Positions 26,859 to 37,964 of a DNA stretch of 58,173 nucleotides are shown here, piece by piece. A program made the position numbers and the translations under genes. This DNA comes from Nitrospirota bacterium (GTDB lineage Bacteria > Nitrospirota > Thermodesulfovibrionia > Thermodesulfovibrionales > UBA6898), in contig JAJXTV010000023.1 in the NCBI GenBank assembly GCA_021783515.1, forward strand, positions 1-58,173, given 5' to 3'. How positions within the stretch are numbered: the first letter of the stretch is position 1; every line of letters starts with the position of its first letter. Below the pieces are notes generated by a model. That model was not told the origin of the DNA. It worked only from the letters and a program-made list of their open reading frames with translations, and did not search any database.

Positions 26859-28109
26859 TCAGGCGCTTTCGTTCGTCCTGTCAGTGAGCGCGGCGATGCC
26901 GGGGAGCTCCTTCCCCTCGAGCAGCTGGAGTGATGCGCCGCCGCCCGTAGAGATAAAAGACAGGGCGTCGGAAACGCCGGCGCGGTGCACGGCAAGGTCC
27001 GTGTCACCGCCTCCCACGATCGTCAGCGCGTAGGCATCCGCGACGGAATGGGCGATCGCGAAGGTGCCCCGCGAAAAGGCATCGATCTCGAATATTCCCA
27101 TCGGGCCGTTCCAGAGGATCGTCTTGGCGTTTGCCAGCGCCTCTGAAAAAAGCTTGACCGTGGCAGGCCCGATATCGAGCGCCCGCCACCCCTTGGGGAT
27201 CTCCATCGTCGGCACGATCTTCGTCTCGGCGCCAGGCTCGAGCGTCTGGGCTATCACGCAGTCCACAGGCAGATAGAACTTTATCCCGGCGTTCTTCAGC
27301 TTCTTCCTGATCCTCTGGGCCATTTCGAGCATATCGTTTTCGACAAGAGAGTCGCCCACCTCGTAACCCATCGCCTTGATAAAGGTGAAGGCCATGCCGC
27401 CTCCGATAAGGACCTTGTCCACCTTCGCCTCGAGGTGCTCGAGCACGCCGATCTTGCCCGAAACCTTGGCCCCGCCGAGGATCGCCACGAAGGGCCGTAT
27501 CGGCGCGTTGACGACGCCTTTGAGGTACTCGATCTCCTTCTTCATCAGGAAGCCGGCAGCGGAGGGCAGAAACTGCGTAATCCCCGCTGTGGAGGCGTGG
27601 GCCCGGTGGGCCGCGCCGAAGGCGTCGTTGACGTAAAAATCGGCAAGCCTGGCCAAGCTCTGGGCGAAGCCCTCCTCGTTCTTCTCTTCTTCCGGATGGA
27701 ACCTCAGATTTTCGAGAAGGACGACATCGCCGCCCTTCATCTTGGCGACGAGGCTTTCGACCTGCGGCCCCACGCAGTCGGGGGCAAAGACGACCTCCTT
27801 GTCCAAAAGCCGATGGAGCCTCTTTGCCACGGGCGCGAGGCTGTACCTCGGGTCCGGTTTGCCCTTGGGCCGGCCGAGATGAGAGGCGAGGATCACCTTT
27901 GCGCCCTCGTCGATCGCATAGTTGATAGTCGGAAGCGTCGAGCGTATCCGGCCGTCGTCCGTGATCCTGAGGTTGTCGTCGAGGGGGACGTTGAAATCGG
28001 CCCGGATGAACACCCTTTTGCCCCTTATGTCAAGCTCGTCGACAGAAAGCTTGTTCAGCACGTCCTTGATCGGGACGGACGTTCCGGTGGAGTTGTTCTT
28101 CTTCGCCAT
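26859..28109 (-). CDS. pgk: Phosphoglycerate kinase
   Basis: This 416-residue enzyme converts 1,3-bisphosphoglycerate and ADP to 3-phosphoglycerate and ATP. Clear motifs are [66 protein letters not shown] and the C-terminal [21 protein letters not shown]. There is an N-terminal extension of about 18 residues ([17 protein letters not shown]) before the usual start. The start is kept because the ATG abuts the gap stop codon directly. It is the last gene of the DUF1015-gap-pgk operon. Confidence 0.97.
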   Translation of the reverse strand: MAKKNNSTGTSVPIKDVLNKLSVDELDIRGKRVFIRADFNVPLDDNLRITDDGRIRSTLPTINYAIDEGAKVILASHLGRPKGKPDPRYSLAPVAKRLHRLLDKEVVFAPDCVGPQVESLVAKMKGGDVVLLENLRFHPEEEKNEEGFAQSLARLADFYVNDAFGAAHRAHASTAGITQFLPSAAGFLMKKEIEYLKGVVNAPIRPFVAILGGAKVSGKIGVLEHLEAKVDKVLIGGGMAFTFIKAMGYEVGDSLVENDMLEMAQRIRKKLKNAGIKFYLPVDCVIAQTLEPGAETKIVPTMEIPKGWRALDIGPATVKLFSEALANAKTILWNGPMGIFEIDAFSRGTFAIAHSVADAYALTIVGGGDTDLAVHRAGVSDALSFISTGGGASLQLLEGKELPGIAALTDRTNESA

Positions 28110-30394
<2,285 letters not shown>

Positions 30395-30425
30395 TGCGTA
30401 TATTCCTCGGGAAAAAAGATTGGGT

Positions 30426-30434
30426 ATTGTAGCA
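30426..30434 (-). promoter_or_regulatory. Extended -10 promoter of the DUF1015-gap-pgk operon
   Basis: Read on the minus strand, TGCTACAAT is TG-N-TACAAT. No good -35 is visible. RNA would start near 30419, about 25 bases before the ATG at 30394. Confidence 0.4.
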
Positions 30435-30511
30435 TGCGGTTTCCCGTGAATTCCAGTGGGGGGAGGTACCCGGGGTGCGGCTTAAATATGGCGCAACTTC
30501 GATAAAAACGG

Positions 30512-30541
30512 TTGCCGATGGAACCCTTATGGGGCTATACT
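30512..30541 (+). promoter_or_regulatory. Sigma-70 promoter of the Mg-sensor/NRAMP operon
   Basis: TTGCCG (30512-30517) and TATACT (30536-30541) are separated by 18 bp. RNA would start near 30548, giving a leader of about 37 bases with GGAGCGGATA ahead of the ATG. Confidence 0.5.
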
Positions 30542-30584
30542 TTAACGACGCCTTCGTTGTCAGAGATCATTCCAGGAGCGGATA

Positions 30585-31847
30585 ATGCCTTTTTTCGGTG
30601 AGGTTTTTTCGAGCGACATCATCAAAGAGCCTGTACTTGACCCGAAGGGTGAGGAACTCGGCCGGGTCAGGGACCTCGTGATCGTTAAAGGCGACCCCCT
30701 GCCCCTGATATCGGCGCTCGTCATCGAGAGAAAGAAGAAATTGTTCTTCCTCCCGTGGAAGGAGCTGAACATCTTCAACAAGAGGATTATCTCCTCCAGC
30801 GTGTACCACGAGGCCCTGCGGCCCTATGAAATGCCGGAGGGGGACCTCCTGATGGTGAGAGACGTCCTCGACAAGCAGATCGTCGACGCCAACGGCGCGA
30901 AGGTCGTCAGGGTCAACGACGTCAAGCTCGAAGGCTTCAACGGCGATGCGGTCCTGATCGCGGCCGACGTGGGGATGCGGGGGATTCTCAGGAGGCTTGG
31001 AATAGAAAAGGGCAGCGAAGAGTTCCTGAATTTCTTTAAAACAGGCCTCCCGTTCAACCTAATCAGCTGGAATTATATTCAGCCGCTGAGACCGAAACTG
31101 AGCGCCATAACCCTGACCGTGCCGCGGCAGATGCTGTCCGAATTGCACCCGGCGGACATCGCTGATATCATCAGCCAGGTCTCACGGGAGGAGGGCGCCC
31201 ATCTTTTCAAAAATCTTGATATCGAGACTGCGGCGGAAACCCTGCCGGAACTGAAGACGGACATGCAGGCGGACATTATCAACGCCATGGATACCGCCAA
31301 GGCGGCGGACATTATTGAAGAAATGTCCCCGGACGAGGCGGCCGACATCCTTAGCGACCTTCCGACCGAAAAGGTGAAGGAAATCCTCGAAAGCATTGAA
31401 AAAGAGGATGCGGAAGATATTCAGGAACTCCTGGGCCACGAGGAGGACACCGCAGGCGGCCTCATGACGAACGAGTTCATCGCCTATTCGCCCGAGATGA
31501 CCGTGCAGGACGCGCTCACAAGGTTCAAGGCCGAGGCGAGGGAAGTCGAAAATGTCTACTATATCTATGTCGTCGACAAGGAGGAGAAGCTCAACGGCGT
31601 CATCTCCCTCCGGGAGATGCTCCTTGCCGAGAAGGACTGCATCCTCGGCGACCTAATGGAGACCAACATCAAGACCGTCGCGCCGGGAGAGGACGAGATG
31701 GCCGTGGCCGAGACCATCTCGAAGTACAACCTCCTGGCCCTGCCCGTCGTCGACGTAGACGGCTATATGCACGGCATCATCACCGTCGACGATATTATCG
31801 GCATCCTCCTGCCTACCGAGGCTAAAAGAAGGAGGCGGACAGGATGA
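30585..31847 (+). CDS. PRC-barrel, MgtE N-domain and CBS-pair protein without a channel domain
   Basis: This 420-residue soluble protein starts with two PRC-barrel-like modules (about 1-75, DIIKEPVLDPKGEELGRVRDL; and about 80-150, DVLDKQIVDANGAKVVRVNDV). An MgtE N-terminal superhelix follows (about 165-270, repeats LHPADIADIISQV and MSPDEAADILSDLPTEK), then a CBS pair (about 285-400). In MgtE channels the N and CBS domains bind Mg2+ and close the pore. Here the pore domain is missing and the stop overlaps the start of an NRAMP-family gene (ATGA). It probably senses Mg2+ (and perhaps nucleotide) and gates that transporter. That partnership is inferred from gene order and motif logic. Confidence 0.85.
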   Translation: MPFFGEVFSSDIIKEPVLDPKGEELGRVRDLVIVKGDPLPLISALVIERKKKLFFLPWKELNIFNKRIISSSVYHEALRPYEMPEGDLLMVRDVLDKQIVDANGAKVVRVNDVKLEGFNGDAVLIAADVGMRGILRRLGIEKGSEEFLNFFKTGLPFNLISWNYIQPLRPKLSAITLTVPRQMLSELHPADIADIISQVSREEGAHLFKNLDIETAAETLPELKTDMQADIINAMDTAKAADIIEEMSPDEAADILSDLPTEKVKEILESIEKEDAEDIQELLGHEEDTAGGLMTNEFIAYSPEMTVQDALTRFKAEAREVENVYYIYVVDKEEKLNGVISLREMLLAEKDCILGDLMETNIKTVAPGEDEMAVAETISKYNLLALPVVDVDGYMHGIITVDDIIGILLPTEAKRRRRTG

Positions 31848-33067
31848 CGAGGTGGAAGCGGTTCCTCATCCTTCTGGCAATCATTGGCCCCGGCATCATC
31901 ACCGCAAACGTGGATAACGATGCAGGAGGGATTGCCACCTATTCCATCACGGGCGCCCATTTTGGGTATTCGATGCTCTGGTCCCTTATACCGATTACGA
32001 TCGCTCTCATCGTCATCCAGGAGATGTCCGCGAGGATGGGGGCAGTGACCGGCAAAGGTCTTGCCGAGTTAATTCGGGAGAACTACGGAGTAAAGATCAC
32101 CTTCTGGCTCATGCTGTTTCTCTTGCTGACGGACCTGGGGAACACGGCAGCGGAATTTGCCGGATGGGCCGCAAGCAATGAACTGTTCGGGGTCAGCAAG
32201 TATCTTTCGGTCCCGATCGGGGCCCTGCTGGTATGGCTCCTCGTGGTGAAGGGCAGTTACCGGGTGGTCGAAAAAATCTTCCTTGCCGTCTGTCTCGTAT
32301 ATCTCGTCTACATTCCGGCGGCCTTCATGGCAAAACCTGACTGGTCGCAGGTTGCCCGGGCAACGCTCATCCCCTCTTTCCATTTCAACTCCAACTATAT
32401 CGTCACCCTGATTGGGGTGGTAGGCACCACCATTGCGCCGTGGATGCAGTTTTACCTTCAGTCTGCCGTCGTTGAAAAGGGGATACGGAAGGAGGATTAC
32501 TGGGCGTCGAGGCTCGACGTGATCATAGGCTGCTTCATGACCGATGTCATCGCCCTTTTTATTATCGTCGCGTGCGGCGCCACCCTCTTTAAGGCGGGGA
32601 TCAAGATCGAAAGCGCCAAGGATGCAGCGATATCCCTCGCTCCTATCGCGGGCAAGTATGCGTCGGTGCTTTTTGCGATCGGGCTCGCCAATGCCTCGCT
32701 TTTTTCCGCCTCCATCCTTCCTCTTGCTACGGCCTATTACATATGCGAGGGCATGGGCTGGGAGGCAGGGGTCAACAAGACATTCAAGGACGCCCCTCAG
32801 TTTATGTGGCTGTATACCTTATTGATCGCTATCGGCGCTCTCATCGTATTGTTTCCCAATGCGCCTCTCATTCCGATCATGTGGATATCGCAGGTGATAA
32901 ACGGCGTGATGTTGCCTTTTGTCTTGATTTTTATGCTCGCCCTGATAAACAAGACAGAGCTTATGGGCAATTATTCAAACTCCAACGCATTTAACAGAAT
33001 CGCCTGGGCAACGACAATCATCATGATTGCCCTGACAGGCATGTTTGTAGTTACAATGTTTGTATAA
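31844..33067 (+). CDS. NRAMP-superfamily divalent metal transporter of the NRMT (Mg2+) type
   Basis: This 407-residue polytopic membrane protein has about 11 helices. Helix 1 reads GPGIITANVDNDAGGIATYS, where classical NRAMPs have DPGN; here it is D26-A-G-G29, so the metal-ligand Asn is Gly. Helix 6 reads VGTTIAPWMQFYLQS, where classical NRAMPs have a Met-Pro-His; here Ala198-Pro-Trp200. Loss of the soft Met ligand and the His matches, as I recall it, the NRAMP-related magnesium transporters rather than Mn/Fe transporters. Overlap with the MgtE-like sensor gene supports Mg2+. An automatic Mn2+/Fe2+ label would probably be wrong. Confidence 0.85.
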   Translation: MTRWKRFLILLAIIGPGIITANVDNDAGGIATYSITGAHFGYSMLWSLIPITIALIVIQEMSARMGAVTGKGLAELIRENYGVKITFWLMLFLLLTDLGNTAAEFAGWAASNELFGVSKYLSVPIGALLVWLLVVKGSYRVVEKIFLAVCLVYLVYIPAAFMAKPDWSQVARATLIPSFHFNSNYIVTLIGVVGTTIAPWMQFYLQSAVVEKGIRKEDYWASRLDVIIGCFMTDVIALFIIVACGATLFKAGIKIESAKDAAISLAPIAGKYASVLFAIGLANASLFSASILPLATAYYICEGMGWEAGVNKTFKDAPQFMWLYTLLIAIGALIVLFPNAPLIPIMWISQVINGVMLPFVLIFMLALINKTELMGNYSNSNAFNRIAWATTIIMIALTGMFVVTMFV

Positions 33068-33102
33068 GTTTATTATAATAAAGGATATTTTTCGGAGGTC
33101 GG

Positions 33103-34173
33103 ATGGTAAAGACGATAGAATGGGCAGGCGGCAAGGTCATGATGCTCGATCAGTCGAGGCTGCCCCTGGAAGTCAGATACATCGAGTGCGATAGTTATCT
33201 TACCGTCTGCGAAGGGATAAAAAAGCTCTGGATACGGGGGGCCCCGGCGATCGGCATCGCCGCCTCAATGGGCGTCGCCCTCGGCGCTCAGGAGATCACC
33301 GCCGGGTCATACGATGATTTCCTCGGAAAACTCGAGCCGGTATTCGGCGCACTCCTCGCCACGAGGCCTACCGCGGTCAATATCCGCTGGGCGGTCGAGC
33401 GGCTCAGGGCCTTTCTCGAAAGAAACAGACAGGAGTCCGTCCTGCGGCTCAAAGAGCTCCTCATCGCAGAGGCGAAGGAGATCCTCGAAGAGGACATCCG
33501 GATCAACAGGGCGATCGGCGAATGGGGCGCCCAGTTCATCCGCGACGGCGATACGGTGCTGACACACTGTAACGCGGGTTCTCTCGCAACCGGCGGATAC
33601 GGCACCGCGACGGCGCCTATGCTGGTCGCCCGCGAACAGGGCAGGAAGTTCGACGTGATCGCGGACGAGACGCGGCCAGTTCTGCAGGGCGCGCGGCTGA
33701 CTGCGTGGGAGCTGATGCAGGAGGGCATCCCGGTGACGCTCATCACGGACAACACCGCCGGGGCGCTGATGAAAAAAGGAGAGATCGACCTGGCAATCGT
33801 CGGGACCGACAGGACGGCGCTCAACGGCGACGTCGCAAACAAGATCGGGACCTATACGGTTGCGGTCCTCTGCAAGGAGCACGGCATACCGTTTTATGTC
33901 GCCGCGCCGCTCAGCAGCATCGATTTTTCGATTCCGTCCGGCGACCTCATCCCTATCGAGGAGAGGGGCCCCGAGGAGGTCACCCATATCTTCGGCACCT
34001 GCAGAATCGCTCCGGAGGGGGTGAAGGTGAGAAATCCCGCCTTCGATGTGACCCCTGCGCGCTATGTCCGGGCGATCATAACCGAAAAGGGGGCCTTCAG
34101 GCCGGGCGACATCAGGGAGCTTTCGAGGCCCGGGCCGGACCTCAGCCGGCTGAGAATCATCAGGGAACCCTGA
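33103..34173 (+). CDS. mtnA: Methylthioribose-1-phosphate isomerase
   Basis: This 356-residue protein isomerises 5-methylthioribose-1-phosphate to the ribulose form in methionine salvage. It belongs to the eIF2B-alpha-like family. Motifs are IRGAPAIGIAASMGVALG, THCNAGSLATGGYGTATAP with the catalytic Cys, ADETRPVLQGARLTAWEL and GTDRTALNGDVANKIGTY with the catalytic Asp. GGAGGT lies just before the ATG. It follows the transporter by 35 bp and leads into the prenyl synthase gene 13 bp on. The aIF2B-like paralogue (ribose-1,5-bisphosphate isomerase) is the only real alternative. Confidence 0.93.
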   Translation: MVKTIEWAGGKVMMLDQSRLPLEVRYIECDSYLTVCEGIKKLWIRGAPAIGIAASMGVALGAQEITAGSYDDFLGKLEPVFGALLATRPTAVNIRWAVERLRAFLERNRQESVLRLKELLIAEAKEILEEDIRINRAIGEWGAQFIRDGDTVLTHCNAGSLATGGYGTATAPMLVAREQGRKFDVIADETRPVLQGARLTAWELMQEGIPVTLITDNTAGALMKKGEIDLAIVGTDRTALNGDVANKIGTYTVAVLCKEHGIPFYVAAPLSSIDFSIPSGDLIPIEERGPEEVTHIFGTCRIAPEGVKVRNPAFDVTPARYVRAIITEKGAFRPGDIRELSRPGPDLSRLRIIREP

Positions 34174-34186
34174 AAGGACACATGTC

Positions 34187-35194
34187 TTGACATCAAAATA
34201 TCCGCTGCCCTATTATCAGAAAATGAATCTGCAGGATGTCTTTGAGCTTTACGAGGAGAGACTTCATCTCGTCGAGCTCAAAATTCAGGATCTCTTCAAG
34301 AACAAGGCCTCGGTCATTCCCCTTATCGGCAGTTACATAACCTCAAGCGGCGGCAAGCGGCTGAGGCCTCTTTTCCACCTCATATCGGCCGACATCGCCG
34401 GGTATAAGGGTGACAGCCAGATCGAAATAGCCGCTATTGTCGAATCGATCCACACCGCCTCCCTCCTGCATGACGACGTCGTCGACATGGCCGATATCAG
34501 GAGAGGGAAGCCGACCGCCAATTCGGTCTGGGGCAACCAGGTTGTGGTGCTCGTCGGCGATTTCCTGTATTCCAACGCACTGAAGACCGCCGTTGCCCAG
34601 AATAACCAGCGGATCATGGAGGTCCTCTCAGAGGCCACGACCCGGATGACGGAGGGGGAACTGCTCCAGCTCAACCGGATAGGCGACCCGGACATGACCG
34701 AGGAGGACTATATCGAGATCATTTCGGCCAAGACAGGGGCCCTGATCTCCGCCGCCTGCAGGATCGGTGCCCTCCTCGGCGCAATGCCGGCGGCGATGGA
34801 GTCCCGCCTCGGAGAGTTCGGGATGAAGACCGGCATCGTCTTTCAGATGGCGGACGATATTCTCGACTACATGGCGGAAGAGGGCGACCTCGGCAAGAAG
34901 ATATGCAAGGACCTGGAAGAAGGCAAGATCACCCTTCCGCTCCTTTCTCTCCTGAGGACCGCCACCGGGGAAGAGGCGGCCGAGATCAGAAAGATGATCA
35001 GGGACAGTATTCCGGGCGAGGGCGCCGACAGGATGCTGGCACTTCTGAAGAAACACCGGTCGATCGAGTCCTCTCTCGAGAAGGCCCGCTCGCTGATAGA
35101 TGCCGCCAAGGCGGAGCTGGCCCCGTTCCCCAACAGCCGCGCAAAAGAGGCCCTTCTCGCCATCGCCGATTATTCTCTCTCCCGGGAAAAATAA
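34187..35194 (+). CDS. Trans-polyprenyl diphosphate synthase (quinone side-chain type)
   Basis: This 335-residue enzyme condenses isopentenyl diphosphate onto an allylic diphosphate. The first Asp-rich motif [18 protein letters not shown] and the second [10 protein letters not shown] are both intact, with [11 protein letters not shown] for diphosphate binding. The length and residues before the first motif (HTAS) fit a long-chain, octaprenyl- or heptaprenyl-type enzyme for menaquinone; the exact chain length is not certain. A TTG start at 34187 is used because AAAGGA lies 8 bases before it. The Met at 34223 has no ribosome site. The stop overlaps the next start (TAATG). Confidence 0.92.
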   Translation: MTSKYPLPYYQKMNLQDVFELYEERLHLVELKIQDLFKNKASVIPLIGSYITSSGGKRLRPLFHLISADIAGYKGDSQIEIAAIVESIHTASLLHDDVVDMADIRRGKPTANSVWGNQVVVLVGDFLYSNALKTAVAQNNQRIMEVLSEATTRMTEGELLQLNRIGDPDMTEEDYIEIISAKTGALISAACRIGALLGAMPAAMESRLGEFGMKTGIVFQMADDILDYMAEEGDLGKKICKDLEEGKITLPLLSLLRTATGEEAAEIRKMIRDSIPGEGADRMLALLKKHRSIESSLEKARSLIDAAKAELAPFPNSRAKEALLAIADYSLSREK

Positions 35195-35700
35195 TGAGCG
35201 GGCTTGTCGAACTCGCCAGAAGGAGCGTCGAGGAGTTCGTGAGAAGCCGCGAGGTCATCTGCCCTCCTGAACCTCTCCCTTCCGAAATGTCGGCAAAGGC
35301 CGGCGTATTCGTCTGCCTGAAGAAGGATGGGCAGCTCAGGGGCTGCATCGGCACATTTCAGCCCTGCTGCGCCAATATTGCGCTCGAAACGATCAGAAAC
35401 GCCGTTGCCTCCGCCACGCAGGACCCCCGTTTCCCGGCCGTCTCGGCCGACGAACTGGAAGGCCTTTCCTATTCGGTCGACGTGCTCACCGAGCCGGAAA
35501 TAGTACATGACCTTGGCCAGCTCGACCCGAAGGAGTTCGGTGTGATCGTGGCGGCCGGACAGAAAAGAGGACTGCTCCTCCCCGACCTCGAAGGGGTCGA
35601 TTCGGTTTCGGAGCAGCTCAGGATTGCGAGAATGAAGGCGGGCATCGGGCCGCATGAGGATGCCGAGATATTCCGTTTCAGGGTACGGCGGTTTCGCTGA
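35194..35700 (+). CDS. AMMECR1-domain protein
   Basis: This 168-residue protein is essentially one AMMECR1 domain. The hallmark motif LRGCIGT is present in [13 protein letters not shown], followed by [20 protein letters not shown] and [11 protein letters not shown]. The fold is known, but the biochemical role is not; bacterial members often sit beside MEMO1-like or radical-SAM genes, which are not seen here. It is coupled by one base to the prenyl synthase (TAATG) and by one base to the next gene (TGATG), so it is translated as part of this operon. Confidence 0.92.
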   Translation: MSGLVELARRSVEEFVRSREVICPPEPLPSEMSAKAGVFVCLKKDGQLRGCIGTFQPCCANIALETIRNAVASATQDPRFPAVSADELEGLSYSVDVLTEPEIVHDLGQLDPKEFGVIVAAGQKRGLLLPDLEGVDSVSEQLRIARMKAGIGPHEDAEIFRFRVRRFR

Positions 35701-35987
35701 TGGGGGATTTTGTCCGGGACGACGGCAAAAGCATCTCCCGTGCGGGGCTGCGGCCCCTCCTGGGATTCGTCCTCGTGATACTGCTGATCGCGGCGGTCGC
35801 GGCCGAGGCATATTATATATCGGTGCTGCGACATAGGATAGACGAGCAGACGGAAGAAGTCAGGAGCCTCTCGATGCGGCTGCAGTCCTCGAAAAGCGCA
35901 GGCTCCGAGTTGCGCGAAGAGCTGTCTTCGATGAAAAAAATGTCAGGAGAGAAAAACGATGGAAATACCTCTGACGGGCAGCATTAA
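35700..35987 (+). CDS. Small single-pass membrane protein with coiled coil
   Basis: This 95-residue protein has a charged N-terminus, one transmembrane helix (about 21-42, LLGFVLVILLIAAVAAEAYYI) and a C-terminal coiled coil (RHRIDEQTEEVRSLSMRLQSSKSAGSELREEL). No family is recognised. Topology and size resemble small scaffold or division-type proteins, but nothing more can be said. Its start overlaps the AMMECR1 stop, and its last 29 bases overlap the start of the DUF4388 gene in another frame, so all three are tightly coupled. Confidence 0.7.
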   Translation: MGDFVRDDGKSISRAGLRPLLGFVLVILLIAAVAAEAYYISVLRHRIDEQTEEVRSLSMRLQSSKSAGSELREELSSMKKMSGEKNDGNTSDGQH

Positions 35988-37422
35988 GGACGTAAGTCTC
36001 GTAAAGTTGCTGGTCTTCCTTAACAGGAACAGAAAGACCGGAACGCTTTCTCTCAGGACCCCTCTGTTCACGAAGAAGATCTATATCCATGAGGGAGACG
36101 CGATTTTCGCGTCGTCGACTTACGAAGACGACAGGCTGGGGGAGATGCTCCTGAAGGCGAACAAGATCACGGTCGAGCAGTACGACAAGTCGGTCGAGAT
36201 CCTGAAGTCGTCGAAGAAACGGCAGGGCGCGATTCTGGTCGAACTCGGCTATCTCACACCCAAGGACCTCTTCTGGGGCGTGAAATACCAGGTGAAAGAG
36301 ATTATTTACAGCATATTCCTGATCGAGGAGGCGGAGTACGAGTTCGTGGAGGGGGAGATCCCGAATCAGGAGGTGATCACCCTCAAGATGAGCATGGGCA
36401 ACCTGATTTATGACGGCGTCAGGAAGATCGAAAACTGGACGAGGATACGCAACGAGATGCCCGACACCGACTCGGTGCTCAGGCTGAGTACCGATCCGCT
36501 CACCCTTTTTCAGGGGATCGAGCTCAGTTCGCAGGACAAGAAGATCCTTTCGCTCATAAACGGGAAGAAGACGATCAAGGATGTGATCGAGCAGTCCTGG
36601 ATGGGCTCGTTCGAGGCGCTGAGGATCCTCTATGTGCTCTGGTCGACCGGGATCATCGAGCAGGCGACCGCCATTCGGGAGGAGGAGGCGGCCGCACCCC
36701 CCGCGCAGGAGGAGGAGACGATGAGCCTCGAGGAGATCCTGAGCCCGCATTCGGAAGAGGAGGAAGCCCTCCTCAGTAAGGTCGATGCGATATATACGAA
36801 GCTGGGCAGCCTGAGCATGTACGAACTGCTCGATCTGCCGGGGGAGGCGGACGGCGAAACGATAAAGCGGCATTACTACCGCCTGGCAAAGGAGTTTCAT
36901 CCCGATCGGTACTTTGCCGTCACCGACGAATCGGTCAAGACAAAGCTTACCGGGATCTTCGACGCGATCACGAAGGCGTACAATGTATTGAAGGACGAAA
37001 AGACGAGACAGGAGTATATGCAGTCCCTTGCGGCCGGCACGAAGAAACAGGCCGAGCCCGCGGAAGATCTGAAGGCAGAGGACCAGTTTAAGAGGGGCGT
37101 CGAGGAGTTCAAAAAGGGGAATTTCTGGGGGGCGGTCGAGCATTTCAAGTGGGCCACGAAGCTGACGCCGAAGAGCGCCCAGTACTGGAGCTACCTGTCT
37201 CTGGCTTTTTCGAAGATGTCGGGAAAACTGAAGGACGCCGAAGAGGCCCTCTTGATGGCGATCAAGCTGGAGCCTTTCAATGCCGACCATTACGCGAACC
37301 TCGGGCTAATCTATACGAAGGCCGGCATCAAAAAGAGGGCGCACAGCAATTTCGAAAAGGCGCTGAAGATCGATCCCTCCAACGAAAAGGCGAAGAAGGG
37401 GTTCGACCAGACGAAGGAATAG
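35959..37422 (+). CDS. DUF4388 (PATAN), J-domain and TPR protein
   Basis: This 487-residue soluble protein begins with a DUF4388/PATAN region (about 1-215: PLTGSIKDVSLVKLLVFLNRNRKTGTLSL, IYIHEGDAIFASS, AILVELGYLTPKDL). A Glu/Ala/Pro linker follows, then a J-domain (about 290-355) with the HPD motif in RLAKEFHPDRYF, and three TPR-like repeats (about 375-480). DUF4388 is common in gliding, chemotaxis-like and GTPase-linked systems of deltaproteobacteria and relatives. The J-domain suggests recruitment of DnaK, and the TPRs a protein partner. The upstream coiled-coil membrane protein is a candidate anchor. Confidence 0.85.
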   Translation: MEIPLTGSIKDVSLVKLLVFLNRNRKTGTLSLRTPLFTKKIYIHEGDAIFASSTYEDDRLGEMLLKANKITVEQYDKSVEILKSSKKRQGAILVELGYLTPKDLFWGVKYQVKEIIYSIFLIEEAEYEFVEGEIPNQEVITLKMSMGNLIYDGVRKIENWTRIRNEMPDTDSVLRLSTDPLTLFQGIELSSQDKKILSLINGKKTIKDVIEQSWMGSFEALRILYVLWSTGIIEQATAIREEEAAAPPAQEEETMSLEEILSPHSEEEEALLSKVDAIYTKLGSLSMYELLDLPGEADGETIKRHYYRLAKEFHPDRYFAVTDESVKTKLTGIFDAITKAYNVLKDEKTRQEYMQSLAAGTKKQAEPAEDLKAEDQFKRGVEEFKKGNFWGAVEHFKWATKLTPKSAQYWSYLSLAFSKMSGKLKDAEEALLMAIKLEPFNADHYANLGLIYTKAGIKKRAHSNFEKALKIDPSNEKAKKGFDQTKE

Positions 37423-37437
37423 GGCTGGAGCGGCTGC

Positions 37438-37851
37438 ATGGAATGGACTGAGGACCTCGCGGTCGGCGTAAAACGGATCGACGACCAGCATAAGGAGCTC
37501 TTCACGAGGATCAACGGCCTGGTCGACGCCATCAGGACGGGCAAGTGCAAGGAAACGATAGACGGCACGATACAGTTCCTTGCCGAATATGCCCTTTCCC
37601 ATTTCCGCGAAGAAGAGCAGTGCATGGCCGATCATCGATATCCCGAATTCTCCCGGCACAAGGCCCAGCATGCGATTTTCATGCGCGCCCTCGACGACCT
37701 GAAGAAGCAGGCGGCCGAGCCGAGGGTGAAGGGGATGTCCTACGATCTTTCGGTCGAAACGAACAAGGTGGTAGTCGACTGGATCATCACCCATATCATG
37801 AGAATAGACAAGAAGCTCGGCGCCTTTCTGCGGACCGGGGAGATGTCGTAG
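37438..37851 (+). CDS. Bacteriohemerythrin
   Basis: This 137-residue protein has all di-iron ligands of the family: His in DDQHKELF, H-x3-E in SHFREEEQC, H-x3-H in SRHKAQHAIF and H-x4-D in THIMRIDKK. It should bind O2 reversibly and act in oxygen storage, delivery or sensing, which suits an anaerobe meeting oxygen. It lies 15 bp after the DUF4388 gene, so it may belong to the same operon. It converges on the SAM synthetase gene. Confidence 0.95.
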   Translation: MEWTEDLAVGVKRIDDQHKELFTRINGLVDAIRTGKCKETIDGTIQFLAEYALSHFREEEQCMADHRYPEFSRHKAQHAIFMRALDDLKKQAAEPRVKGMSYDLSVETNKVVVDWIITHIMRIDKKLGAFLRTGEMS

Positions 37852-37938
37852 CCGCCGGCGGCCTTCCGGTGAAGTCTTCCGTTCCTCACGCCACGCCCTG
37901 CAAAACCTATCGTATCAGAAGGATTTGAGGGCCGATCT

Positions 37939-37964
37939 GCCCGCCAGCGCCCCATCGGCGGGGC
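37939..37964 (-). terminator. GC-rich hairpin at the end of the SAM synthetase gene
   Basis: GCCCGCC (37939-37945) pairs with GGCGGGGC (37957-37964). It sits at the stop codon of the minus-strand gene. There is no T-run, so it is a weak or factor-assisted terminator at best. Confidence 0.35.
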
